Notes under the pieces: generated by a model
Database searches by the model: none
The model's input: the letters and a program-made list of their open reading frames with translations, nothing else
What the model was told of the DNA's origin: nothing
Source of the DNA: Thermoproteota archaeon
Lineage (GTDB): Archaea; Korarchaeota; Korarchaeia; Korarchaeales; Korarchaeaceae
Reading direction: 5' to 3'
Assembly (NCBI GenBank): GCA_026986575.1
Contig: JALSOH010000004.1
Span: forward strand, 124,001-188,000
Length of the DNA stretch: 64,000 nucleotides
Position numbers and translations under genes: made by a program
Shown here: positions 16,580 through 29,552 of the stretch, piece after piece
How positions within the stretch are numbered: position 1 is the first letter of the stretch
Layout of the letters: each line of letters begins with the position of its first letter

Positions 16580-16902
16580 GTGCCGAGGATAGGGCGCTTA
16601 AGGAGATACAGGAGAAGTTGATGGCCGAGATGGCGGCTAAGCAGAGTAAAGAGGAGGAAGTAGCCAAGGAACTCCAGAAGATAGATGCTCTCGTTAAGCA
16701 ACTCCTGACCAATGAGGCTTGGCAGAGGCTCAAGAGGGTGGAGCTAGTTAAACCCGACCTAGCCAATGAGGTAAAGTTATATTTGGTTCAACTTTATACC
16801 GCCGGTCGGCTAGCTAGGAGACTGACCGACGATGAGTTGAAGGCCCTGCTGGCCCAGCTCTCGGAGAGGGCCAAGAGGGATTTCAACATAAGGATAGTGT
16901 AA
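16576..16902 (+). CDS. PDCD5-family DNA-binding protein
   Basis: 108 residues. A long charged N-terminal helix is followed by the PDCD5 three-helix core (LTNEAWQRLKRVELVKPDLA, LVQLYTAGRLARRLTDDELK) and the terminal RDFNIRIV. Archaeal members bind DNA or RNA non-specifically; their precise role is unsettled. Its ATG overlaps the eS19 stop, and this gene pair is conserved in archaea. Confidence 0.92.
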   Translation: MSAEDRALKEIQEKLMAEMAAKQSKEEEVAKELQKIDALVKQLLTNEAWQRLKRVELVKPDLANEVKLYLVQLYTAGRLARRLTDDELKALLAQLSERAKRDFNIRIV

Positions 16903-16921
16903 GTAAGTATAGGTGATAACT

Positions 16922-17074
16922 ATGGCGACTAATAGGCCTCTGGGGAGTAAGCTGAGATATGCTAGGGCCCTCAAGAGTAATAAGAGGGTTCCTGCTTGGG
17001 TCTACGCGAGGACTAACAGGAAGGTCAGGGCCAGACCCCTCAGGAACTGGAGGAGGAGCAGGCTCCAACTGTGA
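16922..17074 (+). CDS. rpl39e: Large-subunit ribosomal protein eL39
   Basis: 50 residues, extremely basic: it begins MATNRPLGSKLRYARALKSN and ends NWRRSRLQL, which matches the small eL39 protein lining the exit tunnel. It lies between the PDCD5 gene and eL31, its usual neighbours. A GGTGAT site is located immediately upstream of the ATG. Confidence 0.95.
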   Translation: MATNRPLGSKLRYARALKSNKRVPAWVYARTNRKVRARPLRNWRRSRLQL

Positions 17075-17085
17075 GGTGATCTTCT

Positions 17086-17358
17086 ATGGCTGAGGTGAAG
17101 GAAGTGGCCTTCAACATAAATATGGGGATCCTCATAAGGGCGAAGTATCCTCCCAAGAAGAGAGCGGCGAGGGCCGTGAAGTTCATCAAGGCCTTCGTCA
17201 GGAGGCATGCGAGAATCCCTGAAGAATACGAGATAAAGGTCAGACCGGAATTAAACGAGCTCCTGTGGTCTAGAGGAGCTGGAAATCCACCTGGTAAGGT
17301 GAGAGTGCGCGTTGTATTGGACGAGGATGAGAAAACAGCTGTCATATGGCCGGCTTAG
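17086..17358 (+). CDS. rpl31e: Large-subunit ribosomal protein eL31
   Basis: 90 residues. The family core is visible as KKRAARAVKFIKAFVRRH and VRPELNELLWSRGAGNPP, ending in a hydrophobic RVRVVLDED strand. It follows eL39 by 11 bases with a GAGGTGAT site in the gap. Confidence 0.96.
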   Translation: MAEVKEVAFNINMGILIRAKYPPKKRAARAVKFIKAFVRRHARIPEEYEIKVRPELNELLWSRGAGNPPGKVRVRVVLDEDEKTAVIWPA

Positions 17359-17366
17359 GGATTTAG

Positions 17367-18038
17367 ATGGTGGTTTTCAGGGTAAAGATCTTCGGCAGCT
17401 ACAACTTAGGGGTTTACTTGAGGGCGGTGGGCCCTTACCTGCTGGCCCCGCCCAACGCCTCGCAGGTGATTGGCGAGGAGGTAGAGGAGATAGGTCTGAG
17501 GATAGTCGAGACCTCGATTTATGATAGTAGGATGTTGGGTATATTCTTGACTGGGAATAGCAGGTCCCTGCTGGTCCCTCCCATAGTATCAGAAGGCGAG
17601 ATAAGATACCTCAGGGAGAAGTTGAATTTGGAAGTTCATGTGCTTCCCTCGGCCAGACTGACTGCCTTGGGAAATGATATAGTGGTGAACGATTACGGGG
17701 CCCTAGTGCACCCCCTCTTCACGGACGACGAGGTGGATCTCATAAGCAAGTTCCTTGGAGTCAAGGCGATCAAGGGGAGGATAGGTGGTGTCCCCGTGGT
17801 CGGCTCCCTGGTGGTGGTCAATAACAAGGGATGCCTGATCTCCCCCTCAGCCGATGATGCCGAGCTGAGGGGCGCCTCCGAGATCCTAGGCGTGGAGTGC
17901 CTCAGGGGCACAGTCAACGATGGCGTTGGCTATATAAGGCTGGGACTAGTGGCCAGCGACTCTGGTGCCTTGGTTGGCTATCCCACCACCCCTATGGAGA
18001 TAGAGAACCTAGCGGAAGCTCTTAATATTGAACCATGA
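17367..18038 (+). CDS. eif6: Translation initiation factor aIF6
   Basis: 223 residues with the five repeated units of the IF6 pentein fold (for example VNDYGALVHPLFTDDEV and VVNNKGCLISPSADDAEL). aIF6 binds the 60S-like subunit and blocks premature joining. It sits in the usual eL39-eL31-aIF6 cluster. The gene for eL20 (LX), which normally lies between aIF6 and prefoldin alpha in archaea, is missing from this position. Confidence 0.96.
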   Translation: MVVFRVKIFGSYNLGVYLRAVGPYLLAPPNASQVIGEEVEEIGLRIVETSIYDSRMLGIFLTGNSRSLLVPPIVSEGEIRYLREKLNLEVHVLPSARLTALGNDIVVNDYGALVHPLFTDDEVDLISKFLGVKAIKGRIGGVPVVGSLVVVNNKGCLISPSADDAELRGASEILGVECLRGTVNDGVGYIRLGLVASDSGALVGYPTTPMEIENLAEALNIEP

Positions 18039-18060
18039 GCCTATCAGTGAGGTGCGAAGA

Positions 18061-18459
18061 TTGAGCCAAGAGAGAGCTGCCGACCTGAACTTCCTCCAAA
18101 CGCTCTATAGATACCTGCTGGACGAGTACAACAGGTTGAACCTTCTCAAGACAGACTTAGAGAGGACAATAGAGACTCTGAAGGCCCTTAATAAGGCGCA
18201 GGAGGAAGAAGTTGGTCCTCTGATAATTCCCGTTTCGTCTTTCCTGTCCCTCCTAGTGGACGGGGTTAAGGCCAAGGAGACGCTCGTTCTCATGGGCGGC
18301 AACATATATGCTAAAATGGGGCCCGAGGAGGCATTGAAGCAGGCCCAAGAGAGGCTGGAAGAGGTCAACAAGGGCCTTCAGGAGGTGGGCATGAACCTCA
18401 CTAAGGTCCAACTCGAGATAGAGAACCTGCAGAGGGGGACCTCGAGACGTGCTAGGTAG
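18061..18459 (+). CDS. pfdA: Prefoldin subunit alpha
   Basis: About 132 residues: two long coiled-coil helices flank a beta-hairpin region (IIPVSSFLSLLVDGVKAKET, then GGNIYAKM), the layout of prefoldin alpha, which hands unfolded proteins to the thermosome. TTG 18061 is six bases after GAGGTG; an earlier TTG at 18028 overlaps aIF6. The beta subunit is at 43.8 kb. Confidence 0.92.
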   Translation: MSQERAADLNFLQTLYRYLLDEYNRLNLLKTDLERTIETLKALNKAQEEEVGPLIIPVSSFLSLLVDGVKAKETLVLMGGNIYAKMGPEEALKQAQERLEEVNKGLQEVGMNLTKVQLEIENLQRGTSRRAR

Positions 18460-19321
18460 GCTCGTAGACGAATTAACCTCCAGAGGAATTGTGAGGAAAA
18501 AGTGGAGTAGGAAGGATGTTTTCAGGGTATTTGACTCCTTGGAGTTGGAGCTGGTGGCCCAAGGGATCCCCCCTTCCCTAGTGGACAGCCTCAGGGAGGA
18601 GGTGGCCAAGAAGCTGGATGGGGTGGAGACCAAGGGGGATCCAAAGGGGATCGTGAGGAACGCGATCAAATCCGCGATAAGGGGATTGCTCCCTCCTCAA
18701 ATGAGATTGGATGATGTTATCGGGATCAAAGGACTCTATAAGGTCGTGTTCTTCGGGTTCAACGGCGTGGGAAAGTCACTGAGCATCGTCAAGATGGCCA
18801 AACACTTGCAGAGTAAGGGGAAGAGGGTCCTTGTCATCTCGGCCGATACGTACAGGGCTGCAGCGGGCGACCAGCTCGAGGGTTACTGCAGATCTGCCGG
18901 CGTTCCAATGTTCAAGGGTCCAAGGGGCGCCGACCCCGCGGCTGTCGCGTACGACGGTCTCAATATGGCCTCCTCCAAGGGGTACGAGTTCGTCCTCATC
19001 GACACGGCCGGGAGGAACTACCTGAACAAGAACCTCACGGAGGAGCTGAGGAAGGTGGTGAGGATCGTCCAACCGGATCTCAAGGTCTTGGTGGTGGACG
19101 GCATGGCTGGGAATGATGTCCTCAATCAGTGCGATTCCTTCGAGGAGGCTGTCGGTATAGATGCCCTAGTGGTCACTAAGGTGGATGGCTCAGGCCCAGC
19201 CACCCCGCTTGTAGCTTCTCTCCACTCCGGTAAGCCCGTGCTCTTCCTAGGGACCGGCCAGTCCTTCAACGATCTCAGGGATTTCGACCCCGAGGAGGCA
19301 ATAGATTATATCCTCGCATGA
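18449..19321 (+). CDS. ftsY: Signal recognition particle receptor FtsY
   Basis: 290 residues with a short N domain and a complete G domain: P-loop GFNGVGKS, DTYRAAAGDQLEGY, DTAGR, and the specificity motif TKVDG. The P-loop ends in GKS rather than the usual GKT. There is almost no acidic A domain. It starts at GTG 18449 inside the end of prefoldin alpha, the usual archaeal neighbour. Confidence 0.95.
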   Translation: MLGRLVDELTSRGIVRKKWSRKDVFRVFDSLELELVAQGIPPSLVDSLREEVAKKLDGVETKGDPKGIVRNAIKSAIRGLLPPQMRLDDVIGIKGLYKVVFFGFNGVGKSLSIVKMAKHLQSKGKRVLVISADTYRAAAGDQLEGYCRSAGVPMFKGPRGADPAAVAYDGLNMASSKGYEFVLIDTAGRNYLNKNLTEELRKVVRIVQPDLKVLVVDGMAGNDVLNQCDSFEEAVGIDALVVTKVDGSGPATPLVASLHSGKPVLFLGTGQSFNDLRDFDPEEAIDYILA

Positions 19322-19343
19322 CCCCTTATCCCGGTGTCAATCA

Positions 19344-20276
19344 ATGGCCTCGGTGCTGAGGAGGCTCAAGGGAAAGGACTTCCTCACTCTTCTGGATTTC
19401 ACGCCTCTAGAGTTCAAGGCGCTGATCGTCAGATCTAGGGAGCACAAGTGGGGTCTGGTGAGGGGAGACCCCTTAAAGGGCAAGTACGTCGCTGGCATCT
19501 TCGAGAAGCCGTCCACTAGGACTAGGGTCTCCATGTCTGTAGCTACGTTCGATCTGGGAGGAGTGTTCCTAGAGCTCCCCACATCCAGCCTTCAGGTATC
19601 AAGAGGAGAGACCTTAAGGGACACGGCTCAGGTGCTGAGCAGGTTCGTGAACGCCATAGCTGCTAGGGTGAAGTCCCATTCCACCCTAGAGGAACTCGCT
19701 AAGTGGGCCGACGTACCAGTGATCAACATGCTGAGCGACAAGTTCCACCCCCTTCAAGCCCTGACCGATGTGTTCACCATGATTGAGTTCTTCGGGGAGA
19801 GGAAGTTGAAGGTCGTCTTCCTAGGAGATGGGGCTGCCAACACGAACCACAGCCTCATGATAGCCTCAGCATTGGTGGGATACGACTATGTCGTGGGAGC
19901 GCCTCAGGAGTACTGGCCGGACAAGGGCATAGTGTCTAAGGTAGAGGAGATCATGGAGGAAACAGGGGGCGCATTGAGGGTGGTGGAGGATCCTGTCGAG
20001 GCCGTTAGGGAGGCCGACGTGATCTACACGGACACATGGTTCTCCATGGGTGTGAAGGACATAGAGAGGAGGAAGAATGTATTCCCGCCCTATCAGGTGA
20101 ACTCCAAGCTACTGAGCCACGCTGCTCCTCATGTAAAGGTGATGCATTGCCAGCCTTGGTTCTTGGGACAGGAGATAACCGAAGAAGTCGCCTATGGGCC
20201 TCATTCCATAGCGTTCGAGCAGGCGGAGAACAGGCTCCACACGGCGAAAGCCGTGCTGGAGGCTCTCCTCATATAA
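19344..20276 (+). CDS. argF: Ornithine carbamoyltransferase-like transcarbamylase
   Basis: 310 residues. The carbamoyl-phosphate loop KPSTRTR, a DKFHPLQALTD (usually HPCQ) and the DTWFSMG motif (usually SMG after D-x-W) place it in the OTCase group. The ornithine-loop HCLP motif reads HCQPWFLGQE, so Leu is replaced by Gln and the following residues also differ. It is most likely an ornithine carbamoyltransferase of arginine biosynthesis, but the change in the second-substrate loop leaves room for another amine substrate. It ends shortly before the rRNA promoter. Confidence 0.85.
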   Translation: MASVLRRLKGKDFLTLLDFTPLEFKALIVRSREHKWGLVRGDPLKGKYVAGIFEKPSTRTRVSMSVATFDLGGVFLELPTSSLQVSRGETLRDTAQVLSRFVNAIAARVKSHSTLEELAKWADVPVINMLSDKFHPLQALTDVFTMIEFFGERKLKVVFLGDGAANTNHSLMIASALVGYDYVVGAPQEYWPDKGIVSKVEEIMEETGGALRVVEDPVEAVREADVIYTDTWFSMGVKDIERRKNVFPPYQVNSKLLSHAAPHVKVMHCQPWFLGQEITEEVAYGPHSIAFEQAENRLHTAKAVLEALLI

Positions 20277-20288
20277 ATCTTTCTCAGT

Positions 20289-20302
20289 CAACTTTATATA
20301 GC
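20289..20302 (+). promoter_or_regulatory. rRNA operon promoter (TATA box)
   Basis: TTTATATA at 20293-20300, immediately after argF and about 235 bases before mature 16S, is the only good TATA element ahead of the rRNA leader. Confidence 0.65.
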
Positions 20303-20471
20303 TACGTGACCACTAATCTGATTGGCCACGGTTGACCCGGTGGCGGTCCCGAGGAGATGAAGGGGGAGACCCCGATCGGGTGAGGGATCGTCTTTCCGAC
20401 CGTGGCGACAGTGTGCGTACGTTGTGTACGGTCATGTGAGCACGAGGAAACGTCAGATCCCTCGCGCTCAA

Positions 20472-22104
<1,633 letters not shown>

Positions 22105-22181
22105 AGTCGGATGATGCTCCGGAGGCGCCACCTCCGGAGTTGAGGCGCAAATCCCGTTAGTTGCCCGCTAACGGGAAATGT

Positions 22182-25295
<3,114 letters not shown>

Positions 25296-25427
25296 GTTCG
25301 TTTTCACACATATATCCATGGAAAACTTTCCTTTCCTAGAGTCTAGGGTCTTTCTAAAAGCTGTTTCGAGCTTTACCCATTTCGTTAACTTCAAGGATTT
25401 ATTTCATTATTATCTCATAATTAAAGG

Positions 25428-25470
25428 GAAACTTATATTTCTCCCCCCCCCCAGAATCAGGGTGATCATA
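25428..25470 (+). promoter_or_regulatory. Promoter and ribosome site of the first peptide locus, with a C10 tract
   Basis: A TATA-like ACTTATATTTC at 25430-25439 is followed by an uninterrupted run of ten C residues (25443-25452) and then GGTGAT four bases before TTG 25471. The homopolymer lies between the TATA box and the predicted transcript start, where a length change would alter spacing. Confidence 0.55.
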
Positions 25471-25773
25471 TTGAAGATATATGGGATTGAAAGAGAGGTA
25501 TTTGCACTTTCTCTCGCAATCCTGTTAATACTGCCGTTAGTAGCCAGTATACCAAACTCCATGGGTGTCTGGATAGGGACCTATGTAAGAACGTGGTCTG
25601 TGAAGCGTGCTCACAGGATGGCTAGCTGGGCGCTTGATCAGATTACCGATCCCATCGGATGGGCAATAGGACACCATACTTGGTACACACGCCTCGCATC
25701 TATCGCACTCATAGCTTATACTGGCATTGGACCTTATTACGCGGCATTCACGATAGGATTCACTGTAGGGTGA
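25471..25773 (+). CDS. Leader-bearing hydrophobic peptide, candidate circular-bacteriocin-like precursor
   Basis: 100 residues. A basic start and a hydrophobic helix (ALSLAILLILPLVASIP, about residues 11-27) look like a leader. The remaining roughly 70 residues (from MGVWIGTY to the C-terminal FTIGFTVG) are cationic, aromatic and amphipathic, the size of mature circular bacteriocins such as enterocin AS-48. TTG 25471 is set by GGTGAT four bases upstream. The stop TGA overlaps the GTG start of a SpoIIM/DUF95 gene, and ABC transporter genes follow; SpoIIM/DUF95 and ABC proteins are standard partners in circular-bacteriocin operons. Function is inferred from size, leader and context; no family motif exists to confirm it. 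Confidence 0.6.
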   Translation: MKIYGIEREVFALSLAILLILPLVASIPNSMGVWIGTYVRTWSVKRAHRMASWALDQITDPIGWAIGHHTWYTRLASIALIAYTGIGPYYAAFTIGFTVG

Positions 25774-26312
25774 CAGAAATTATTAGAACATCCTGTTTAC
25801 CCGAGTTTTTTATTCTAATCATTTATCTATCATCGTTTGTTGTAGGTACATGGCACACCTTTAACGAAAATGGCGCTCGGGATGGATCCTTCCATCTGAA
25901 GGATGTTAAAAATATTAATATAGATTACCTCGATTTCTTCAGGATGGTATTGTTAAATAATTTAGTGGCAGGTATCTTAATCATTGTGGGAGGATGGTTG
26001 TTCTGCATACCGACTCTCTTAGTCCCCATAGCTTCGGGTTACTTTGCTGGGCTTTACTTTGGAGCTGCTTACAGAGCTTATGGACTCTTCATTTCCTTAA
26101 TTTTGTACATTCCCATGCCCTTGGAGATAGCCGCCATAGTTATCCTAGGTCATGTATCCTTCAAGCTATGTAAGGAGAATCTCAGGAGATTAAGGGGAAA
26201 CGACTCGGATGCTCCTTTGCTCAGAGGCCATATTAAATCTATCACATACGGTATTTTCCTCATAGTTGTAGGTGCTGTGATCGAGACAGTTATTCAATTC
26301 TACATCGGTTAA
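25770..26312 (+). CDS. SpoIIM/DUF95-family membrane protein
   Basis: 180 residues with about five membrane segments. The central block NNLVAGILIIVGG...PTLLVPIASGYFAGLYFG and the late YIPMPLEIAAIVILGH correspond to the conserved asparagine-rich first half and the P-x-x-x-E motif of SpoIIM (usually PHGxxE). It starts at GTG 25770, sharing four bases with the peptide stop, so translation is likely coupled. In bacteria, DUF95 proteins of bacteriocin operons take part in maturation, secretion or immunity; here such a role is inference. Confidence 0.75.
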   Translation: MTEIIRTSCLPEFFILIIYLSSFVVGTWHTFNENGARDGSFHLKDVKNINIDYLDFFRMVLLNNLVAGILIIVGGWLFCIPTLLVPIASGYFAGLYFGAAYRAYGLFISLILYIPMPLEIAAIVILGHVSFKLCKENLRRLRGNDSDAPLLRGHIKSITYGIFLIVVGAVIETVIQFYIG

Positions 26313-26342
26313 ATTCATGAATGAGATCGCCGAGGGAGATTT

Positions 26343-26936
26343 ATGAGGCTATTCTTTTCCTTCATGCTAGTGCTTCTCACGGGAATCATGGTACACCTTT
26401 ACTTCACTATGCCGTTCTTAAAGCCTAGTACCTCCACATACGCCGAAATGGATGTCCGCATTATAAGGGGATCTTTCCTACTCACTCCGGTATTTTCCAG
26501 CCTCATAGTCGTCCTGATATGGGCTGTGGAATCTTCTTTAGCCTCGCTCGTCATCAGAAGATCGGTGAGAGGGGCGGAAAGGTCCCACATAAATTTAGGC
26601 GTCATAATGAGCGAATTTTCCTTGGGATACGTTCCTGAATTTATCTTCCTCCTCATAATAGTCCCGCTCGTATGGTTCAACCTCCCTGAATACACAGTGA
26701 CCTCTGTGAAGGAGCTTATTAACGCATCTAAGAGCCTAGGAGAGTCTCCATTATACGTAAACGGGATGCTCGCTCTGATTGCTGTATCCATATCTCGCTA
26801 TCCCATATACGCAGCCATACTCAGATACAGATTGGATATAGGATGGAGGGAGACCCTCACTATCATCGCCCTGCTTATCATTGTTGATACACTCATAGCT
26901 TTGTGGGGAGGAGGGTTCGACTTAGGTAGGGGGTGA
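26343..26936 (+). CDS. Polytopic membrane protein of the peptide locus
   Basis: 197 residues with about five hydrophobic helices, preceded by GAGGGAGA before ATG 26343. It is not clearly related to a named family, though the general pattern resembles Yip1-type proteins. A membrane protein of almost the same length (199 residues) also follows the SpoIIM gene in the second peptide locus (39695-40294), so the position is conserved even if sequence similarity is weak. Possible roles are immunity or export. Confidence 0.65.
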   Translation: MRLFFSFMLVLLTGIMVHLYFTMPFLKPSTSTYAEMDVRIIRGSFLLTPVFSSLIVVLIWAVESSLASLVIRRSVRGAERSHINLGVIMSEFSLGYVPEFIFLLIIVPLVWFNLPEYTVTSVKELINASKSLGESPLYVNGMLALIAVSISRYPIYAAILRYRLDIGWRETLTIIALLIIVDTLIALWGGGFDLGRG

Positions 26937-26943
26937 GTTAGGC

Positions 26944-27591
26944 ATGAGAACTGAAGATAACCTCATCTTAGAGGTTAAAAGGATAAGTAAAAGGCTCGGG
27001 AAGAGACAGGTGTTAGCAGATGTGAGCTTCGACGTGAGGAATGGAGAGGTAGTCCTCATAAGGGGGCCCAATGGGTCGGGAAAGACGACGCTTCTAAGAA
27101 CCATTGCTGGGGTGTTTAGACCAGATTCCGGTCGAGTACTCCTATTGGGAAGGGATATTCACGAGGATATGGGTGTGAGGAGAGAAATCAGCTACTGTCC
27201 TGAGAGGCTAGGCCTTCTTGGGGATTACACAATCGAGGATAACATGATGTTCTTTACCAAAGTGTTCGGGAGATCGTTCGACGAGCACAGATTTAGAGAC
27301 TACGTGAAAGGGTTTCGGCTCGAGGGATACTCGGATGACAAGATATCCAAGCTCTCGGCTGGGACTAGGAAGAAGGTGGCTATCATCAGGACTCTCGTCT
27401 TCCCGGCTAGGCTGTACCTGCTTGACGAACCACTAGCTAACCTAGACGAGGAGAGCGTGAGCTTTTTAATTGAGGAAATTAGGAGAATGGCCGATCTAGG
27501 ATCTTCCTTCCTGATATCTTCTCACATAGAGTTCCCGGCTGCTGATCGTGAATTAGAGATGAGAGGTGGGGGACTTGTCGAGGTTAGGTGA
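26944..27591 (+). CDS. ABC transporter ATP-binding protein
   Basis: 215 residues, a single nucleotide-binding domain: Walker A RGPNGSGKTT, the signature LSAGTRKKV, Walker B LYLLDEP, and the switch histidine in ISSHI. The signature has SAGT instead of SGGQ. It is directly followed by two overlapping membrane genes, likely the permease. The operon context suggests export of, or immunity to, the upstream peptide. Confidence 0.93.
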   Translation: MRTEDNLILEVKRISKRLGKRQVLADVSFDVRNGEVVLIRGPNGSGKTTLLRTIAGVFRPDSGRVLLLGRDIHEDMGVRREISYCPERLGLLGDYTIEDNMMFFTKVFGRSFDEHRFRDYVKGFRLEGYSDDKISKLSAGTRKKVAIIRTLVFPARLYLLDEPLANLDEESVSFLIEEIRRMADLGSSFLISSHIEFPAADRELEMRGGGLVEVR

Positions 27592-28309
27592 CCTAATAGC
27601 GGGTCACCTCTACCTAATGGGTGGATTGACCAATGTCAGGGAGATCTTCGTGTTCTTGAGCCCACAGATCCTGTTTTTGGCACTAGCTGAGGTCATAGCA
27701 GGATCCAGGACGTATACAGAATTATTGATGGTTACTTCGTTGCTTGAGAGTTTTTCCTTAGTCATTACGTATATTCTCCTTGGTATCGTGGTGCCGGGGA
27801 GGCTAATCAGATTAAGCTACTCGATGAGAGATGCCGGAATGATGGAGATATTCCTGAATCAGGGGGTTGGATTGGATCAGGTATTGCTGTCTCTCTGGAT
27901 CGGTTCGTCCCTAAAATACTCCTTATACGTGATTGCAGGAAGCCTGATAGCCCTGCTCTCTTTATACCTAGCTGGATGGATGACAGTAGTCGAATTCCTA
28001 ACGGCATTGGGCGTGATCGCCGTCATGGTCACACTCTTCTCGGCAATTTGCATTACCCTATCTCTTATCCTTCCTCCCAGTGAAGCTCAATACTGGTCTC
28101 AATTAGTCTTTTTCCTGATCTTCGGATATTTATACTTAGGTTTCCTCAATCCCCGGAATTACAATGATATCGTGAGGCTCTTCTTGGGCGGATACTTAAA
28201 CCCCATGTCGCTGGGTGGAGGGGCCATAGCAACCTTTCTCGTAATAGTTTTACTGATAGGATTATCTGAGGAGAGGGGGGATATTATTGAAATTGATGAG
28301 GTTAAATAA
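27575..28309 (+). CDS. ABC-2-like permease subunit
   Basis: About 244 residues with six probable membrane helices and no extracellular domain, the layout of ABC-2 export permeases. TTG 27575 behind GAGGTGGGG is the best start, overlapping the ATPase gene by 17 bases. It in turn overlaps the next gene by 23 bases. The family call is by topology and context, not by motif. Confidence 0.7.
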   Translation: MSRLGDLIAGHLYLMGGLTNVREIFVFLSPQILFLALAEVIAGSRTYTELLMVTSLLESFSLVITYILLGIVVPGRLIRLSYSMRDAGMMEIFLNQGVGLDQVLLSLWIGSSLKYSLYVIAGSLIALLSLYLAGWMTVVEFLTALGVIAVMVTLFSAICITLSLILPPSEAQYWSQLVFFLIFGYLYLGFLNPRNYNDIVRLFLGGYLNPMSLGGGAIATFLVIVLLIGLSEERGDIIEIDEVK

Positions 28310-28973
28310 TCTAAATGCCCAAATCACCTTGGAATTGACTTTGCTTGTAAGGGGTAGGGGAAAGAGGATCGGGTGGTTAATTAGGGTACTCGTGGTCTCC
28401 ATGGCTGTGCTGTCGCTGGGTCTGCTAAGCTCACTGGAGTTGGGTAATCTCAAAAACATTTACCTATCACTCCCGGGTGTATGGCTCCTGTCTTCGGCCT
28501 TGATGATGGATAATACGGTCGAGATAAAGAATAGCGGTCTTGCTGAGATTTTGCTCCAGACATATGGGCCTTCATATTTGGGTGTGAGGTATCTCCTATA
28601 TACTGTGGTAACGATACTCCTATCAATATCCTTTATTTTGCTGGGAGGCTCTGTAGTTTCACTGATGGTTGGGATAGGATTATCGGGTTTGGATGCCATT
28701 TCCTTGCTATCTCTCTCCGTCATAGGTTCAACGGCTTTAATGACCGTTACAGTCTTATTATCGGTGAAAATTGGTGGCCTGAGGTTATTAGACACCTTTT
28801 CCCTAGCAAGTGGCGGACTTACCCTCCTCCTGATCATTTCCATGCCTTCTATATTGGAGGCGCTTAATCAAGAGTTGTTTGTTTGTATGTTGCTCGCTGG
28901 GACATTCTCCATAGCTGTTCTGACTATAGTGTACCTTAAGAGGCATGACTTTCCGGCATTATTAACAATCTAG
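28287..28973 (+). CDS. Membrane protein, probable second permease or immunity subunit
   Basis: 228 residues with six hydrophobic segments. TTG 28287 lies four bases after GGGGGGAT and is nested in the end of the previous permease gene, so the two are translated together. It is the last gene of the operon starting at 25471. The following 1.1 kb is non-coding or decayed. Confidence 0.65.
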   Translation: MKLMRLNNLNAQITLELTLLVRGRGKRIGWLIRVLVVSMAVLSLGLLSSLELGNLKNIYLSLPGVWLLSSALMMDNTVEIKNSGLAEILLQTYGPSYLGVRYLLYTVVTILLSISFILLGGSVVSLMVGIGLSGLDAISLLSLSVIGSTALMTVTVLLSVKIGGLRLLDTFSLASGGLTLLLIISMPSILEALNQELFVCMLLAGTFSIAVLTIVYLKRHDFPALLTI

Positions 28974-29223
28974 TGTCTCGATATTTCCCCTCATGTTCTT
29001 CCCTTCATCTTATATTAGGTTAAAGCATCCGAAGGGCTTGAGAAATTAGAAAATTCGAAGAGATTAGGACTTCTAAGGATCCAATCAAGTATAATTTGAG
29101 GAGAACCCTTAGTCGGAGTGACAGTCAAGAACTCAGTATTGTTCTCCTCACCTGAATTCTCTGGAGATTGTTTCGGCAGTACTGTAAATATTTTAACCGG
29201 TTTAAGCCTAATTAGGCGTCCAA
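28974..29223. other. AT-rich gap after the peptide operon
   Basis: No gene is visible in these 250 bases. A T/A-rich TGTAAATATTTTAACC at about 29183 could be the promoter of the small remnant that follows. Confidence 0.4.
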
Positions 29224-29352
29224 GTGAATATTAGGTGGTTAAGGATCATGAGCGAGATGATGATCTTCTATCCTCTCACTTCGATCCTAACAGCATTGTT
29301 CGTAGAACAGAGGCCGCTTGATAATTTTTTATGTTTTTTTATTACTTTTTAG
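29224..29352 (+). pseudogene. N-terminal remnant of a membrane protein, possibly ABC permease
   Basis: A 42-codon frame from GTG 29224 begins like the N-terminus of an ABC-2 permease: a basic start, then MIFYPLTSILTALF, a hydrophobic helix. It then runs into T-rich sequence and stops. No continuation is visible in other frames. It is a guess from hydrophobic pattern only. Confidence 0.3.
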
Positions 29353-29552
29353 ACGATACTATGCGAAGAAATCAAATTATGCGCGTGGTAAAATAATTAA
29401 AAAAGAAATCTTATTTCTTCAGACTTTTTGGAAAAATTACTTCTAAAGAAAATGCCAAAAAATGTGTTAAAAATTAGATACCTTCAACATCTCTTCTTTA
29501 GGAGCAGAGGTGCTTCTCGCCCCAAACACCTAATTTGCATCGATAATACCTT

